A DNA stretch of 64,000 nucleotides, taken from Sepioteuthis lessoniana. Taxonomy: Eukaryota; Mollusca; Cephalopoda; Myopsida; Loliginidae. Of the stretch, positions 1-11,649 are shown piece after piece. Below the pieces are notes generated by a model. The model was not told where the DNA came from. It saw only the letters and a list, made by a program, of their open reading frames with translations, and did not search any database. The first letter of the stretch is position 1, and every line of letters begins with the position of its first letter. The stretch lies in contig OY757947.1 of NCBI GenBank assembly GCA_963585895.1, positions 35,592,883 to 35,656,882 of the forward strand, given 5' to 3'. Both the position numbers and the translations under genes were made by a program.

Positions 1-109
1 TCGAAAAATCAAACTGGACAAAACAAAACTTCTGTTTAATATGATTCTTATTTTTTGATCTTGTCTAATTTCCTGGTACCATGTACATATATATATATTA
101 ATATTTCTT

Positions 110-450
110 GGGGTACATATGTGTATATGTTGTACATACATACATGTGTATATATGAATATGTAAATATTTCATGATATGAATTTTAAAGAATAAAACAT
201 TCCGATTTTTAAAAATGATGAATAAAAACATTAATAATAAATTTATTTGATAAAGAAAACTTTTTTTAATTTGATTTACTCACTAAAGTTTTGAAAGGAC
301 AAATATTTATTTTAGTAAATGTGTTTCCCCTCATGTTCATATTTCAGCTCCATCGTCTTTTTAAAACGAACCTGTATACATTTCTGCGGAAACAATTTTG
401 TATTTTTTTTTCATTCTTGTAATCATTCTCAATGAAAAAAAAGGATCTCC

Positions 451-515
<65 letters not shown>

Positions 516-1183
516 CTCTGTGTGTGTGTCTGTTTGTGTGATAAAGTTAACTGATTTCACGTAGAGATCAATGCTTCTTGCTAATTGCTCCAGATTAAAC
601 ACCAGAGATTCGACTTTGCTTCTGGAGGTTTAGGAATTATCGAGTACCTGTTCATTGGACTTGTTGGGACCTCATAAATAGGTCAAATGGATCTGTTTCT
701 GAAATAATTTCATAAGAATATTTAAACATTGAAAATATACTAACTTAACAATACACACACGCGGAGACAGACATAAACACCTCCCCAACACACAATTAAC
801 CAGGGAGGAAAATTAGTAGTCAGCTGAAATTCATGGCACAGCAACTGTCATTGATTATTTAGGGTAAAAGAGTAATAAAGGAGAAAAAAGACAGCCATGT
901 ACACACACACATACAGACATGCAAACACACACATAGAAGTACTAGGGAGGAAGATTGGTAGTCATCTAAATTTTATGGTGTATCGACTACCACAGATTTT
1001 TTTAGGGGGAAGGAGAGTAATAAAAAGGAAAACAAGAAAAATGGAATTATATACGTATACATATAAATAGAAAAGAAAAAGAGAAAGAACACCTGCAGAG
1101 ATTAAAATTGGTCACGGAAAATTAAACCGAACTAAAAATTCGCAGACCCAAATCCTGAAATTAAAAAGAACCACGACTTTTTC
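110..1183 (-). repeat. Left arm of a large inverted repeat
   Basis: This stretch is the reverse complement of 3742-5640, apart from an RTE LINE fragment present only in the right arm. Matching landmarks in both arms are the TACATATGTATA-rich end, the segment with the cap sequence CATTAGGGGAAACACATTT-like context, a TA microsatellite, the GTACTCGATAATTCC segment and a terminal GTGGTTCTTTTTAATTTCAGG end. A third copy, in the orientation of the right arm, lies at 39005-39720 next to ZNF2. No coding sequence is visible. The two arms with their 2.6-kb spacer could fold into a cruciform, but nothing shows that they do. Confidence 0.8.
448..512. repeat. Microsatellite (CT)n(TA)n
   Basis: A CT run passes directly into a TA run of about 22 units. 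The matching position in the right arm of the inverted repeat (5250-5297) also holds a TA run, so the seed predates the inversion. Confidence 0.95.
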
Positions 1184-2425
1184 AAAATTGTTACCACTAT
1201 ATAATTTAAAAGCAATACAAGAACAAACCATTTTACTTACTGAAGACGACGTAAAAAGTCAGAAACACATGTGAAGGAAAAATAACTAACTTCAAAACAA
1301 ATCCTTTTGTGGACCTATTCATTTTAAGATATATCAGTTATTCAGTTATTCTTAACTTGTCTACATTTTTATATAATTCTATTTATTCCACCGAATAGAA
1401 AAGTGTCACAAGGCCAACAAATTGTTCGACTTAACAAAATCCATTCAATGAATATAATAATATATCATTTAATTTACTATAAAGTCACATCTATTGTGCA
1501 AAACTTATAAGATTATTCTTTAAGAAAGAGTTTAAATATTTCATAGTTACTTCACTTGTAATAATGTTCATTTCCACAGACAAGAATTTCTTCAAAAATA
1601 CTTTTCTATGTAAATTTAATTTTCAGCAGAATTAGTATTTGTAACAAAATGTGCATATTGTGGTTAACTAAGTACCTCTCAAAGATTAGGTATGTATAAA
1701 TAAGCTCATCCATCTAGGATAGATCTTTCCAGGTTTACCAGCAACAATATATTTTGTGAACCTGACCGTGTTTGGTAAATACAGCTTCTTTAACAAGATT
1801 TCTGAATCATTTCTCGTTCCTCAATGAGACTTGCATCGGAAAAATTAGGTCTAATAATATTATGTTATAAATGAGCGTATTATCAGAACAAGTGTGACAT
1901 CCAATTAGAGTAGACAGAACAAGACTTTGTTAGAAAAAAAAGGAATGAAATGAACATCAATGTTACCGATGGAACCAGATTTTGCATATGGAGAAGGACT
2001 GTGAGATTCTTCAGAATTTGTCAGTCAGACAACAAAATAATATTATGTTATAAATAAGTGTATTATCAGAAACATTATGTTATTTGATAATAGAAATGTT
2101 CGATACGTAATATAACTTATTAACTTAGAAAAAGTCGTCAAATAGAGTATCATAGTTTAAATATCAACCATTTATTCTCTCAAATTGATGTGGTATGCCA
2201 AAAGTCCAAATGAAATTAGCAATAAATGTGAAATAAAAATAAATAAATATTTATGACATTAATTTTTAATAAAATTTTCATAAAGAAGGGATGAATTTAC
2301 AGCCAACGATAATACTTTCATAGTCTTACTGAGATTAGTATATTGACCACCTTTCTATATACTAAAAATTTCCAGGGACATCAACACACACTTCTGCATA
2401 TATATATTCATGATTAGATTCATTC

Positions 2426-2464
<39 letters not shown>

Positions 2465-2923
2465 CCTTGTTAGTCAAAGTCAAATTGATATCCTTCTTGA
2501 ATTGTTCAAATCGCAGAAACATTTCGATGGTTATTTTAGATTTGAAAAAATTATTACAAAAAGGTCTTTTCCGAGACATTATTCATCTTTAGACAGCAAA
2601 ATATTTTAATACGCTTAAGCATAAAAAATGATATTAGAAATCACTAAAAATCAATATCACTCGGGAATTATTTAGTATAACTCGCTTTGTTAAAATCAGT
2701 CGGTAAATTATTCACATCAAATATTATGAAAATCTTTTCTTCTTAGCGATATATAACAATAATATCTGAATGGAGGATATCACGTCTTGTTTTTTGAAGT
2801 TCTTTATATTTTCAAAAACGGGAGCTTAGTTATCAGTCGCCATCTTGCACACACTTCAAAACAATCGAGATCACAAAGAGACTCTCCTATTCGACTAAAT
2901 GATTACACGAAAGTGAACTCTCC
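1184..2923. other. AT-rich spacer inside the inverted repeat, no gene seen
   Basis: No supportable coding region is present. The part at 1880-2300 matches 22100-22260 plus 22990-23225, where the second copy is split by about 730 bp including a SINE. A TA/GA microsatellite sits at 2429-2464. The remainder is unrecognised AT-rich DNA. Confidence 0.6.
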
Positions 2924-3165
2924 CCGTCGGCTAGGGCTGTAGAATACGGTGACTACACTTCTTCAGAGAGGTAAAACTCCTCCCCACAGGGTCATCAAAT
3001 GGCCGAGGGAGACAACACGTGATGCCTAAGAAGGAAACGTTAGTGGCTGTAGAATACGGTGACCACAGCTCTGCAATAAGGTAAAACTCCTCCCCACAGG
3101 GTCATCAGATGCCGAGGGAGACAACTCGTGATACCTAAGAAGGAATGTTAGTGGCTGTCGAATAC
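2924..3165 (+). repeat. Tandem copies (about 2) of a ~117-bp SINE-like unit
   Basis: The unit starts around GGCTGTAGAATACGGTGAC and includes GGTAAAACTCCTCCCCAC; it is repeated almost exactly about 117 bp later and a third start is cut off. The first block resembles a tRNA-type promoter (an A-box-like GTAGAATACGG and a B-box-like GGTAAAACTCC), but this is only a resemblance. Related copies occur at 38500-38615 (inverted) and 56590-56810 (again tandem). Confidence 0.6.
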
Positions 3166-3400
3166 GGGGACGAATGTTGCTAAAATATCTCCATAAATTG
3201 CAGCGACAAAGACGAATATGTTAGTGTTACCATCTGGTGAGCGAAACATTGCTTTCATGTTTTTGTAAAGCATCGTCATAACGGTAAGAACTTCTTTGGA
3301 GAGACCATATGCCAGTAGTATCTGTCCAACTTTTCTTTCTTTATAGAATCAAATACTTTGTAGAAATCTATGAATAATAATGTTGCATGAAGGACGATGT
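3166..3400 (-). mobile_element. RTE-like LINE reverse transcriptase fragment
   Basis: On the minus strand this encodes a short piece of a non-LTR reverse transcriptase. It contains the block FIDFYKVFDSI, which fits RT motif A with its catalytic Asp, followed by sequence matching the FRSPDG region seen in the other RTE copies of the window. The upstream part of the open frame (3401-3722) has no RT similarity, so the 5' breakpoint lies near 3400. It runs directly into the tandem SINE-like unit at 3165. It is a dead fragment. Confidence 0.7.
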
Positions 3401-4055
3401 GGTTTGGAAGTACAGTTTGAATTAATGCCATGCTAATCAGATACAAACTGTATTTTTTCATAAAAGGTACTAAAAAGCTGTGAATGAGGGTCAGTTTCGT
3501 TGAGAGAATAAGACTTTGACCACAGATAAAGTGTACAGCACTATTTATTGTCGATTGAAAACCTGAAATTAGGTAGGGCTCAAAATCCTTCTCCAGACTT
3601 GAGTATACTAGTAGTGTATCCCTGTCAGAAAAAAGGCGAATGGGCTTCTCAATGGTAAATTCCCCACACAGGTGGGATTCCACGGTTGGTAACGTAGCAA
3701 AAGACCAGAAAAAAACAAACAAACATATGGCTATTTCAAATGTAAAAAGTCGTGGTTCTTTTTAATTTCAGGATTTGTGTCTACGAATTTTCAGTTCGGT
3801 TTAATTTTCCGTCACCAGTTTTAATCTTTGCAGGTGTTGTTTCTCATTTTCTTTTCTTTTCTTTTTTTATTTACATGTATACGTATATAATTCCATTTTT
3901 CTTGTTTTCCTTTTATTACTCTCCTTCCCACCTAAAAATCTATGGTAGTTAATACACAATAAAATTTTGATGACTACCAATCTTCCTCCCTAGTGCTTCT
4001 ATATGTGTGTTTGCATGTGTATGTGTGTGTGTGTGTATGGCTGTTTTTTGTTTTT

Positions 4056-4766
4056 CCTCCAAGCCAAAACACTACTGCATAGTTTGAAACGAGCCGCCGC
4101 AGGCATTGGCTTCCATGTCAATGCACACAAAACTGAATATATGTGCTATAATCAAACAGGCGACATCAGCACACTACATGATACCCCTCTTAAACTAGTA
4201 GACGAATTCAACTACCTAGGAAGCAGCGTATCATCAACAGAAAAGGACATCGACACGCGGTTAACAAAGGCATGGACAACTATCGATAGGCTAACGATCA
4301 TATGGAAATCAGACCTGACCGATAAAATGAAATGCAGTTTCTTCCAAGCAGCGTTCGTATCGATACTACTTGGACGCTAACTAAACGGCAGGAGAAGAAG
4401 CTAGACGGCAATTACACAAGAATGTTGCGAGCAATATTGAACAAGTCCTGGCGGCAACACCCCACAAGGCACCAACTATACGACCACCTGCCTCCCATCA
4501 CGAAAACTATCCAATTTAGACGAACCAGACATGCAGGTCACTGCTGGAGAAGCAGGGACGAGCTCATAAGTGATGTACTCCTATGGACCCCCACATATGG
4601 CCAAGCAAAAGCAGGACGACCAGCTCGAACATACGTCCAGCAGCTATGTGAGGATACGGGATGTAGCCCTGAAGACCAGCCAGAGGCGATGAACGATAGG
4701 GAGAAGTGGCAAGAGAGCGTCAGGGATATCCATGCTGGCGGCACGACATGATGATGATGATTACTC
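4056..4766 (+). mobile_element. 5'-truncated RTE-like LINE, 3' end
   Basis: This is the C-terminal part of the LINE polyprotein after the YADD motif. It reads as an open frame from KTLLHSL to about 4380, then shifts frame through a small deletion (where other copies read ILLYGCTT) and stays open from about 4380 to 4751, ending DIHAGGTT and a stop. It ends in a GATGATGATGAT tail, typical of RTE elements. It was inserted in a T-rich tract that is intact at about 39297-39310. It is the best-preserved RTE tail in the window and therefore probably the youngest. Confidence 0.85.
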
Positions 4767-5245
4767 TTTTACCCTGAATAATCTCTGATAGTTGCTGTGC
4801 ATTAAATTTCAGCTGACTACTAATTTTCCTTCCTGGGTAATTGTGTGTTGGGGAGGTGTATGTGTCTATCTCTGTGTGTGTGTGTATAGTTAAGTTCTGT
4901 TTTATTGTGAGTTTGGATTTTTCTATGAAATCAGTTATAACATAAAAGAACAACACTTCCCACTTAGAAGGTTATTAACATTAATACATTTTCAATGTTT
5001 AAGTATTCTTATCAAATTATTTTAGAAACAGATCCATTTGGCCTATTTATGAGATGACAACAAATACAACTATTTTAGGTCTGAATGGATCTAGGATTAA
5101 TGACAATGAACAGGTACTCGATAATTCCTAAACCTCCAGAAGCGAAGTCGAATCTCTGCTGTTTTGCCTGGAGCAATTAGCAAGAAGCATTGATCTCTAC
5201 GTGAAATCAGATAACATTTTTACACACACAGACACACACACAAAG

Positions 5246-5249
<4 letters not shown>

Positions 5250-5297
<48 letters not shown>
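5250..5297. repeat. TA microsatellite
   Basis: About 24 TA units, at the position equivalent to the left-arm microsatellite at 448-512. Confidence 0.95.
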
Positions 5298-5302
<5 letters not shown>

Positions 5303-5734
5303 TTCATAAGGAATGATTGCAAGAATGAAAAAAAAACATAAAATGGTTTGCGTAGAAATGTATACAGATTCGTTTTAAAAAGACGATGAAACTGAAATAC
5401 GAACATTTCTTATGAGGGGAAACACATTTACTAAAATAAATATTTGTCCTTCCAAAACGTTAGTGAGTAAATCAAATTTTAAAAAAAGTTTTCTTTATCA
5501 AGTGAATTTATTATTAAAGTTTTTATTTATCTTTTTTAAAAATCGGAATGTTTTATTCTTTAAAATTCATATCATGAAATATTTACATACTTATATATAC
5601 ACATGTATGTATATATATATATACACGCATATATACGTATGTACACCCATACATATTAATATATACATAAATACACTCATAGACATGCAATCTGTAAAAC
5701 AGAGAGCTACAAATTCACAAGAATAGGGTTTCTC

Positions 5735-6925
5735 TCATCTGTGCGTTTTCATATGCCTGTTCAAATTATTTTTTTTAAAAGAAGAATCACATATGTCACT
5801 GGAATATGGCTTCTCTCCTCTGTGTGTCCGCCTATGATTATGCAAAGTCGATTTTCGGGAAAAGGAAGAATCACATATTTCACATTGATATGGCTTCTCT
5901 CCTGTGTGTGTTCGCTTATGCCTATTCAAAGTTGATTTGTCTGAAAAGGAGAAGTCACATATCTCACAGGAATATGGCCTCTCTCCAGTGTGTGTTCGGC
6001 TATGTCTATCCAAACCTGTTTTTTGGGAAAAGGAAGAGTCACATATTTTGCAGGAATATGGCTTTTCTCCTGTGTGTGTTCGCTTATGAATATCCAAATG
6101 TGATTTTTGGGAAAAGGAAGAGTCACATATCTCACAGGAATATGGTTTCTGTCCTGTGTGTGTTCGGCTATGTCTATCCAAACCTGTTTTTTGGGAAAAG
6201 GAAGAGTCACATATTTTACAGGAATATGGCTTCTCTCCTGTGTGTGTTCGCCTATGAATATCCAAATGTGATTTTTGGGAATAGGAAGAGTCACATATCT
6301 CACAGGAATATGGCTTCTCGCCTGTGTGTGTTCGCTTATGTTTACTCAAAGTTGATTTGTCTGAAAAGGAGAAGTTACATATTTCACAGGAATATGGCTT
6401 CTCTCCTGTGTGTGTTCGCCTATGCCTATTCAAATAGGATTTTTGGGAAAAGGAAGATTCACATATTTCACAGGAATACGGTTTCTCTCCTGTGTGTGTT
6501 TGCCTATGTCTATCCAAAGTTGATTTTTGGGAAAAGGAAGATTCACATATCCCACAGGAATATGGCTTCTCTCCTGTGTGTGTTCGCCAATGAATAATCA
6601 AGTGTGATTTTTGGGAAAAGGATGAGTCACATATTTCACAGGAATATGGCTTCTCTCCTGTGTGTGTTCGCCTGTGAATATTCAAATTTGATTTGTGGGA
6701 AAAGGAAGAGTCACATATTTTACAGGAATATGGCTTCTCCCGAGTGTGTGTTCGCCTATGCATATCCAAAGTTGATTGTACCGAAAAGGAGGAGTCACAC
6801 ATGTCACAGGAATACGGCTTCTCTCCTGTGTGTGTCCTTATATGCGTTACTAAAGCCGAGGGTCGTGCAAAAGAAGAGGAACAAATTTCACAAATATGTA
6901 TTTTCTCTTTATTATGTCCTTCCAT
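5735..6925 (-). CDS. ZNF1: C2H2 zinc-finger array protein (13 fingers plus one degenerate)
   Basis: This encodes a tandem C2H2 zinc-finger protein, a family that generally binds DNA in the nucleus; the target is unknown. Thirteen fingers fit C-X2-C-X12-H-X3-H with THTGEKP linkers, then a last finger that has lost its first Cys (YSSDIC) and two residues. No KRAB, BTB, SCAN or other domain is visible. Helix position 1 is almost always K and position 2 mostly S, while positions -1, 3 and 6 vary. Fingers 8-9 and 10-11 are a duplicated pair. The frame is open further upstream to 7051, but it begins there without ATG (a GTG after a stop), so I start at the first in-frame ATG, just before EGHNKEK (396 aa). 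The stop is TGA replacing the Gly codon of a linker. Closest relative in the window: ZNF2. Confidence 0.85.
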   Translation of the reverse strand: MEGHNKEKIHICEICSSSFARPSALVTHIRTHTGEKPYSCDMCDSSFSVQSTLDMHRRTHTREKPYSCKICDSSFSHKSNLNIHRRTHTGEKPYSCEICDSSFSQKSHLIIHWRTHTGEKPYSCGICESSFSQKSTLDRHRQTHTGEKPYSCEICESSFSQKSYLNRHRRTHTGEKPYSCEICNFSFSDKSTLSKHKRTHTGEKPYSCEICDSSYSQKSHLDIHRRTHTGEKPYSCKICDSSFSQKTGLDRHSRTHTGQKPYSCEICDSSFSQKSHLDIHKRTHTGEKPYSCKICDSSFSQKTGLDRHSRTHTGERPYSCEICDFSFSDKSTLNRHKRTHTGEKPYQCEICDSSFSRKSTLHNHRRTHRGEKPYSSDICDSSFKKNNLNRHMKTHR

Positions 6926-7139
6926 ATCCACTTGAAGACCGAGCGGTTTTACAAAATATTTCTCCCCAGTGTTGATCTGCAATGACCCCACCAAACTATG
7001 AAAAAAAATTTTTTCTTCAAAAGAATATAATTTATCCCTGTAGATATTCACATATTCGTTTCAAATATGATTTCTTTGAAAATCCTGCTCATCAAGAAAA
7101 TACTGTTTCCAAAGTCTTGAACTTCTCCGGTTTAAATAT
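6926..7139 (-). other. ZNF1 5' leader in the coding exon, with conserved splice acceptor
   Basis: On the minus strand a T-rich tract and TTTTATCGATGACAG end at 7140, giving a good AG acceptor. The sequence that follows is shared with the leaders of ZNF2, ZNF3 and the pseudogene, including the block ATATCTACAGGGATAAA. The leader contains an open stretch reading [14 protein letters not shown] that continues in frame into the array. In ZNF2 the same block is followed by two extra degenerate fingers that ZNF1 lacks. Upstream exons cannot be identified. Confidence 0.6.
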
Positions 7140-7141
7140 CT

Positions 7142-7892
7142 GTCATCGATAAAACAAAAAAACAAACGATCAATTAAGAGATGGAAAAATAATAAAGAAA
7201 AGCAGTTTATAGAAAGTCATATATTTCAAAAAGGAAGTTTAAGCAAATTTTTGAAAAATACTTTATCGTTTTTTTTTTGTGTATTAAATTTGAATTGAAA
7301 TGGGTTCTATTACTCAAAATAAAAAGAGGAAACTCCCTTACCTTAACGTTTGCATGTAGCGTTTAAAAAAGAAAAAGAAATCTGATATAGAGTCTTTCTT
7401 TCTTCTGAACGTAAACCCCTATAAGATACATATGCTCATAACAAATGGAATTTAAATCTACTTTTGACGTCAACACATTAAACCAGCTCCTAGTGGAGCA
7501 GATTAAGTCAGTATCCCACGAGAATTTTTCTCTTAATATTACAAACTCTATATTTGCCATACATGTGCACCGGGACCCATTCTCTCACAAAATTTCGTTA
7601 CTCATGTGGAAAAAAAAGGACTTATTTTTCACGATGGTCGTCTAATAAAATAGGAAAAAAGTTTTCAATGCTAAACAATGAGAGGATAGGTGAATAGATT
7701 CGAACAAATTAAGATAAATTAACGTGAACATGCTGAGATCGATATATAGATAGATAGATCTAAACACTCTAAAATGACATCAATATAATTTATGCCAACT
7801 AGAGTTTGTGATTACCGCAATCAAGTGATTGAAGTGGGGAATTATATCTGTGAACGATGCTCCAATGAAAATCTGCAATTCAGTTATACCAC

Positions 7893-7939
<47 letters not shown>

Positions 7940-8440
7940 ATTTTACAACGAAAATACAATTCTTAAATAAAATAAAAAAAAACTTGGTTAGAATTATTTA
8001 CAGACCCCATACTAGAGTAGAATATTCAGCCTAAGTAAAGAAAGAAAGCCCCCCCCAAAAAAAAACAAAGATATGGTAGAAACGAATACCTAAATGAGCC
8101 TCCTCCTCCCCTCTCCATTCCAAACAGTATCCTTACCAACTTTTATTTAAGTCCATAAAATTACAAGTGATAGAATATGATAAAGCAAGAAAGAAGGACC
8201 ATGTTCCACCCAAAGACAAGAGTCAAAAACTGGTCGGTAAAATCATACTGTCTTTCACTGTACTATCATTTAAAATGCATGAATGGTTTTATTTAAAAAT
8301 TTTATTTTCTTTGTAAAACACTGCTGTAAAATATCTGTGTCTTAAACGTAAAGGCAATTTTACCGTAAATCCAAATTCATTATCAACCTGGTCAAACAAA
8401 CAAACTCTGGTAAAAGACAAGAAGCTAAATAAACGTAAAA
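7142..8440. other. Intron or 5' flank of ZNF1; TA microsatellite; no other gene
   Basis: No coding region can be supported. A TA run lies at 7899-7937. From about 7820 onwards the sequence is shared with 42330-42930 as part of the large segmental duplication. Short open frames here are AT-rich and show no domain. Confidence 0.55.
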
Positions 8441-9399
8441 TAGAATGTCTATAGTTCGATCGGGGAACTACTGCTGCTCATCTATAAGGATGGCTTCTGT
8501 AGATGAAAAAAGAAAAACAGCCATTGAAAGATAACCATGACCCACAATCAAACCACATGTCCAAACCTCATCGTAGTTCGTGTGGTTAAAAAAGGGGTGA
8601 GTCCCGATGAGATTAGAGTCGTGGCCTCAGTGTTAATCAAATAAGCTACAGAGTTCAAAAAGCAAAAATTACTAAAATGCAAATAAACAATACGAATAGC
8701 AACATTTAACGTTAGAACCTTAAATAGAATAGGACAACTACCGGAGCTTACTGCATCTGCCATAGACCATAACATAGACATAATATGCATTCAAGAACAC
8801 CGATTCACACATTATGAGGATATTAAATATCACGATACCGGCAATGGGTGAACGCAAGCCACTACATCAGCATGGAAAAACTCTGTCAATGCCATCATAG
8901 GAGGAGTAGGTATACTTATAGGACCACAAGCCCTAAAGTCACTAAATAGCATAGAGAAAATACACCCAAGGATGATGGTAACTACGTTTAGTGGCAACCT
9001 CAGTGCAACAATCATCTCCTGCTACCGCCTTACCAATGTTAGTGAAGAAACTGAACTCGTCGCCTTCTACGATGAGCTCTCCTCTCTGGTTCATAGCATC
9101 CCGAAACACAACGTTCTTGTCATTGGTAGAGACATGAATGCCCAAATAGGGAAAAACGGAAAACACAACTCTTCAACAGAACTCTTCAAACAGACATGGA
9201 CAACATCTAACTGATTTCACGATAGAAAATAGATTAATATGTCTCAATGCAAACTTTCAAAAAAAGGAGGGAAAACTATGGACCAACACATACGCAAATA
9301 ATACTAAAGCACAGATAGACGACGTCTTTACAAACAAGAAATGGAAAAACAGCGCAGTGAATTGCGAGGCTTACTCTTCATTCGAGGAGGACACAGGGT

Positions 9400-9967
9400 C
9401 TAATGATTATACGAGTTGGTTCCCTAAGCTTCTAAGGAGACAATCATCTGGAGGTTGCAGGTTCAATCCTCACTACAGACGGGTAACAATACAGGAATAC
9501 TTAACACTTGTACCCGGTTATAGCTAACGGAATCAGAACAGGTGACCCCTGTGGTTTCAATAAAGACGTAGTTCGAAGTTAAGTGAAGGTTCCCGAGTTT
9601 GACAAACACCCGAAGAAGGCAGGAGGATATATCGGCCGAAACGTTGTGGAAATAACCATAAAGATGAATACAATAGTCCGAAACCCCTAATGATAAAAAC
9701 CAACAAGTTCGTCTCAGAAATTTAGACAACTTATATCCAGTCAGTACGGACCCGATACAATATATCAATAGATACAATTAGAAAAACTGAATCAGAATTG
9801 GCAAGAATGACGAACCAACTCACATTCCTATAATCCAGCAGGACGCATAGTGTAACGGTTATTGAGTTTGACAAACACCTGAAGAAGGCAGGAGGATATA
9901 TCGGCCGAAACATAGTGGAAATAACCATAAAGATGAAGACAATAGTCCGAAACCCTTAATGATAAAA
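9400..9967 (+). repeat. SINE-like block with an internally duplicated ~105-bp module
   Basis: A tRNA-like start (GGTTCAATCC at about 9459 resembles a B box) is followed by a module containing CAGGAGGATATATCGGCC and GAAACGTTGTGG. The module occurs at 9596-9703 and again at 9868-9968. It replaces, rather than simply interrupts, LINE sequence: the equivalent of 43850-44325 of the sister copy is missing here. Confidence 0.65.
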
Positions 9968-10846
9968 ATTCAAATACAGACAATCTAGGATAGCGTGGCA
10001 AAAAATACACGAAGTGAGCAGAATGAATAGCACTACCAAAGCTAAACTGAAAGCTACGAACCAGCATGAACGAATAAAACAGTGGAAACAGCATTACCAG
10101 AATCTATGAGGAAACCCACCGAAAGGTACACATGAACCAATCACTAGAATTATTAGTAAGCAATTAGACATCAAACTAGGACCGTTTACTCTAGAAGAAC
10201 TCGACTCAGTACTTAGAAAAATTAAAAATAGAAAAGCCGCTGGGTTTGATGAAATTCCCCCAGAATTATGGAAGACCAGACAATTCGACAACATACTGCT
10301 CCGACACTGCAATGCAGATTATAATCCAAACCCGAAAGACTGATGGATGAAGGAATCCCTTCCCCCTTTCCTTAAAAAGGGTGACCTCGTATTAGCCAAG
10401 AACTACCGAGGTATAACACTTACATCCATAGCATCCAAAATATACAACGCCCTACTACGCAACCGCATAGAACCTAGAATTGACAACATTCTTAGGAAGA
10501 ACCAAAATGGCTTCCGGAGTAATAGATCCACGACCTCACAAATTTTGACAATCCGTAGAATTCTTGTAGGCGTAGGGGAAAAAAAAACACAGGCTTCAAT
10601 ATCATTTGTCAACTATACCAAGGCCTTTTCTTCCATTCACAGAGGGAAGATGGATCAAATTCTTCTCACATATGGCCTACCAAAAGAAACCGTCGTAGCC
10701 ATAATGATTCTCTATAGAAGCACCAAAGTGAAAGTACGTTCTCCGGATTGAGACACTGACTACTTCGACATTGTAGCAGAAGTACTGAAAGGAGACACAC
10801 TAGCCCGATACCTATTTATCATCTGTCTAGACTACGTGCTTAGAAC

Positions 10847-11649
10847 TGTGATAATACCCGCTTCTGCAGTTTGCATAAGTTACCGAGTCCTCGTCTGAAT
10901 ACTTATGTGGGCCGGATCAAAGCGAGAAGCTGGTTCACAGAGAAAAGAACAAGACAAAACAACAACTTGTGGTTAAAACGTCAAGGGAGGATGAGAAGCG
11001 TGTAACACTTAGTGGATGATTAATTCTAGTTTGAGTTTTGGCTGGCAAAAGATTATCTTAACTAACTGGGTCCGGCTGGTAATGTCGCTGTTCGTTATTT
11101 CTTTGTCCCGGTGTAATCAACTCCCTTCGAACCCAAACTAAGTCTGACTCTCGGACCCAAAATGCACCTGTATATATACAGAATGTTTCATTGTTATTTC
11201 CGGCTAATGGAACACCCACGAATAAACCCATAACTTTTTGGGGAGCCAATTCTCTCTTAAAAAAACTGGACAAAAAATTAGTTCCTAGACTGGACGTCTC
11301 CGATACAGGGACATTAAATTCAGAACATTTTAAGTTCTGACAAGTACTTAACACGTCCGCAGCTATATGTATAAACATTTTCTTATCTAGATTTCCTTAA
11401 TCTAGTTAATGGGTTTTCCTAACATTTGAAATTCGACACCCAGGCCGAATCTAACTCATCTCGCCACATATATATGTGTGTATATGTGTGCATGCAGGTG
11501 CGTGTGTGTGCATGCAGGTGCGTGTGTGCGTGGGCGCACACACACACATATATATATATATATACATACACACACACGCACACTGGTATGGGTGCACACT
11601 CACACGTGTGTATACATGTATGTGCATATATCCAACTCATAGTGTCACA
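10847..11649. mobile_element. Solo LTR (803 bp) inserted in the RTE reverse transcriptase
   Basis: The insert begins TGTGA and ends TCACA, a perfect 5-bp terminal inverted repeat of the TG...CA type. It is flanked by a direct GAAC repeat at 10843-10846 and 11650-11653. The sister LINE copy has the uninterrupted site around 45120-45140 (GTGCTTAGAACATCGATTG). No gag, pol or primer-binding site lies inside, so it is the remnant of recombination between two LTRs. CA/TG-rich microsatellites (11470-11590) have grown within it. A 4-bp target repeat suits Ty3/gypsy-like elements, but the superfamily is inferred. Confidence 0.85.

Larger units (their letters stand above)
3742..5640 (+). repeat. Right arm of the large inverted repeat
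   Basis: Complementary to 110-1183 and also similar in direct orientation to 39005-39720. It is longer than the left arm because of the RTE fragment at 4056-4766. The equivalent position in the left arm (near 880) and in the third copy (near 39300) lacks that fragment. The arm ends just upstream (in + coordinates) of the ZNF1 stop codon. Confidence 0.8.

Noticed and set aside
5735..7051. Possible CRISPR array because of regular repeats
   Set aside because: The 84-bp period is one C2H2 finger with coding constraint; there are no spacers of unrelated sequence and the genome is eukaryotic.
7049..7051. GTG as the start codon of ZNF1
   Set aside because: A non-ATG start is not expected here; the open frame merely begins after an upstream stop. 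The first in-frame ATG at 6925 was used.
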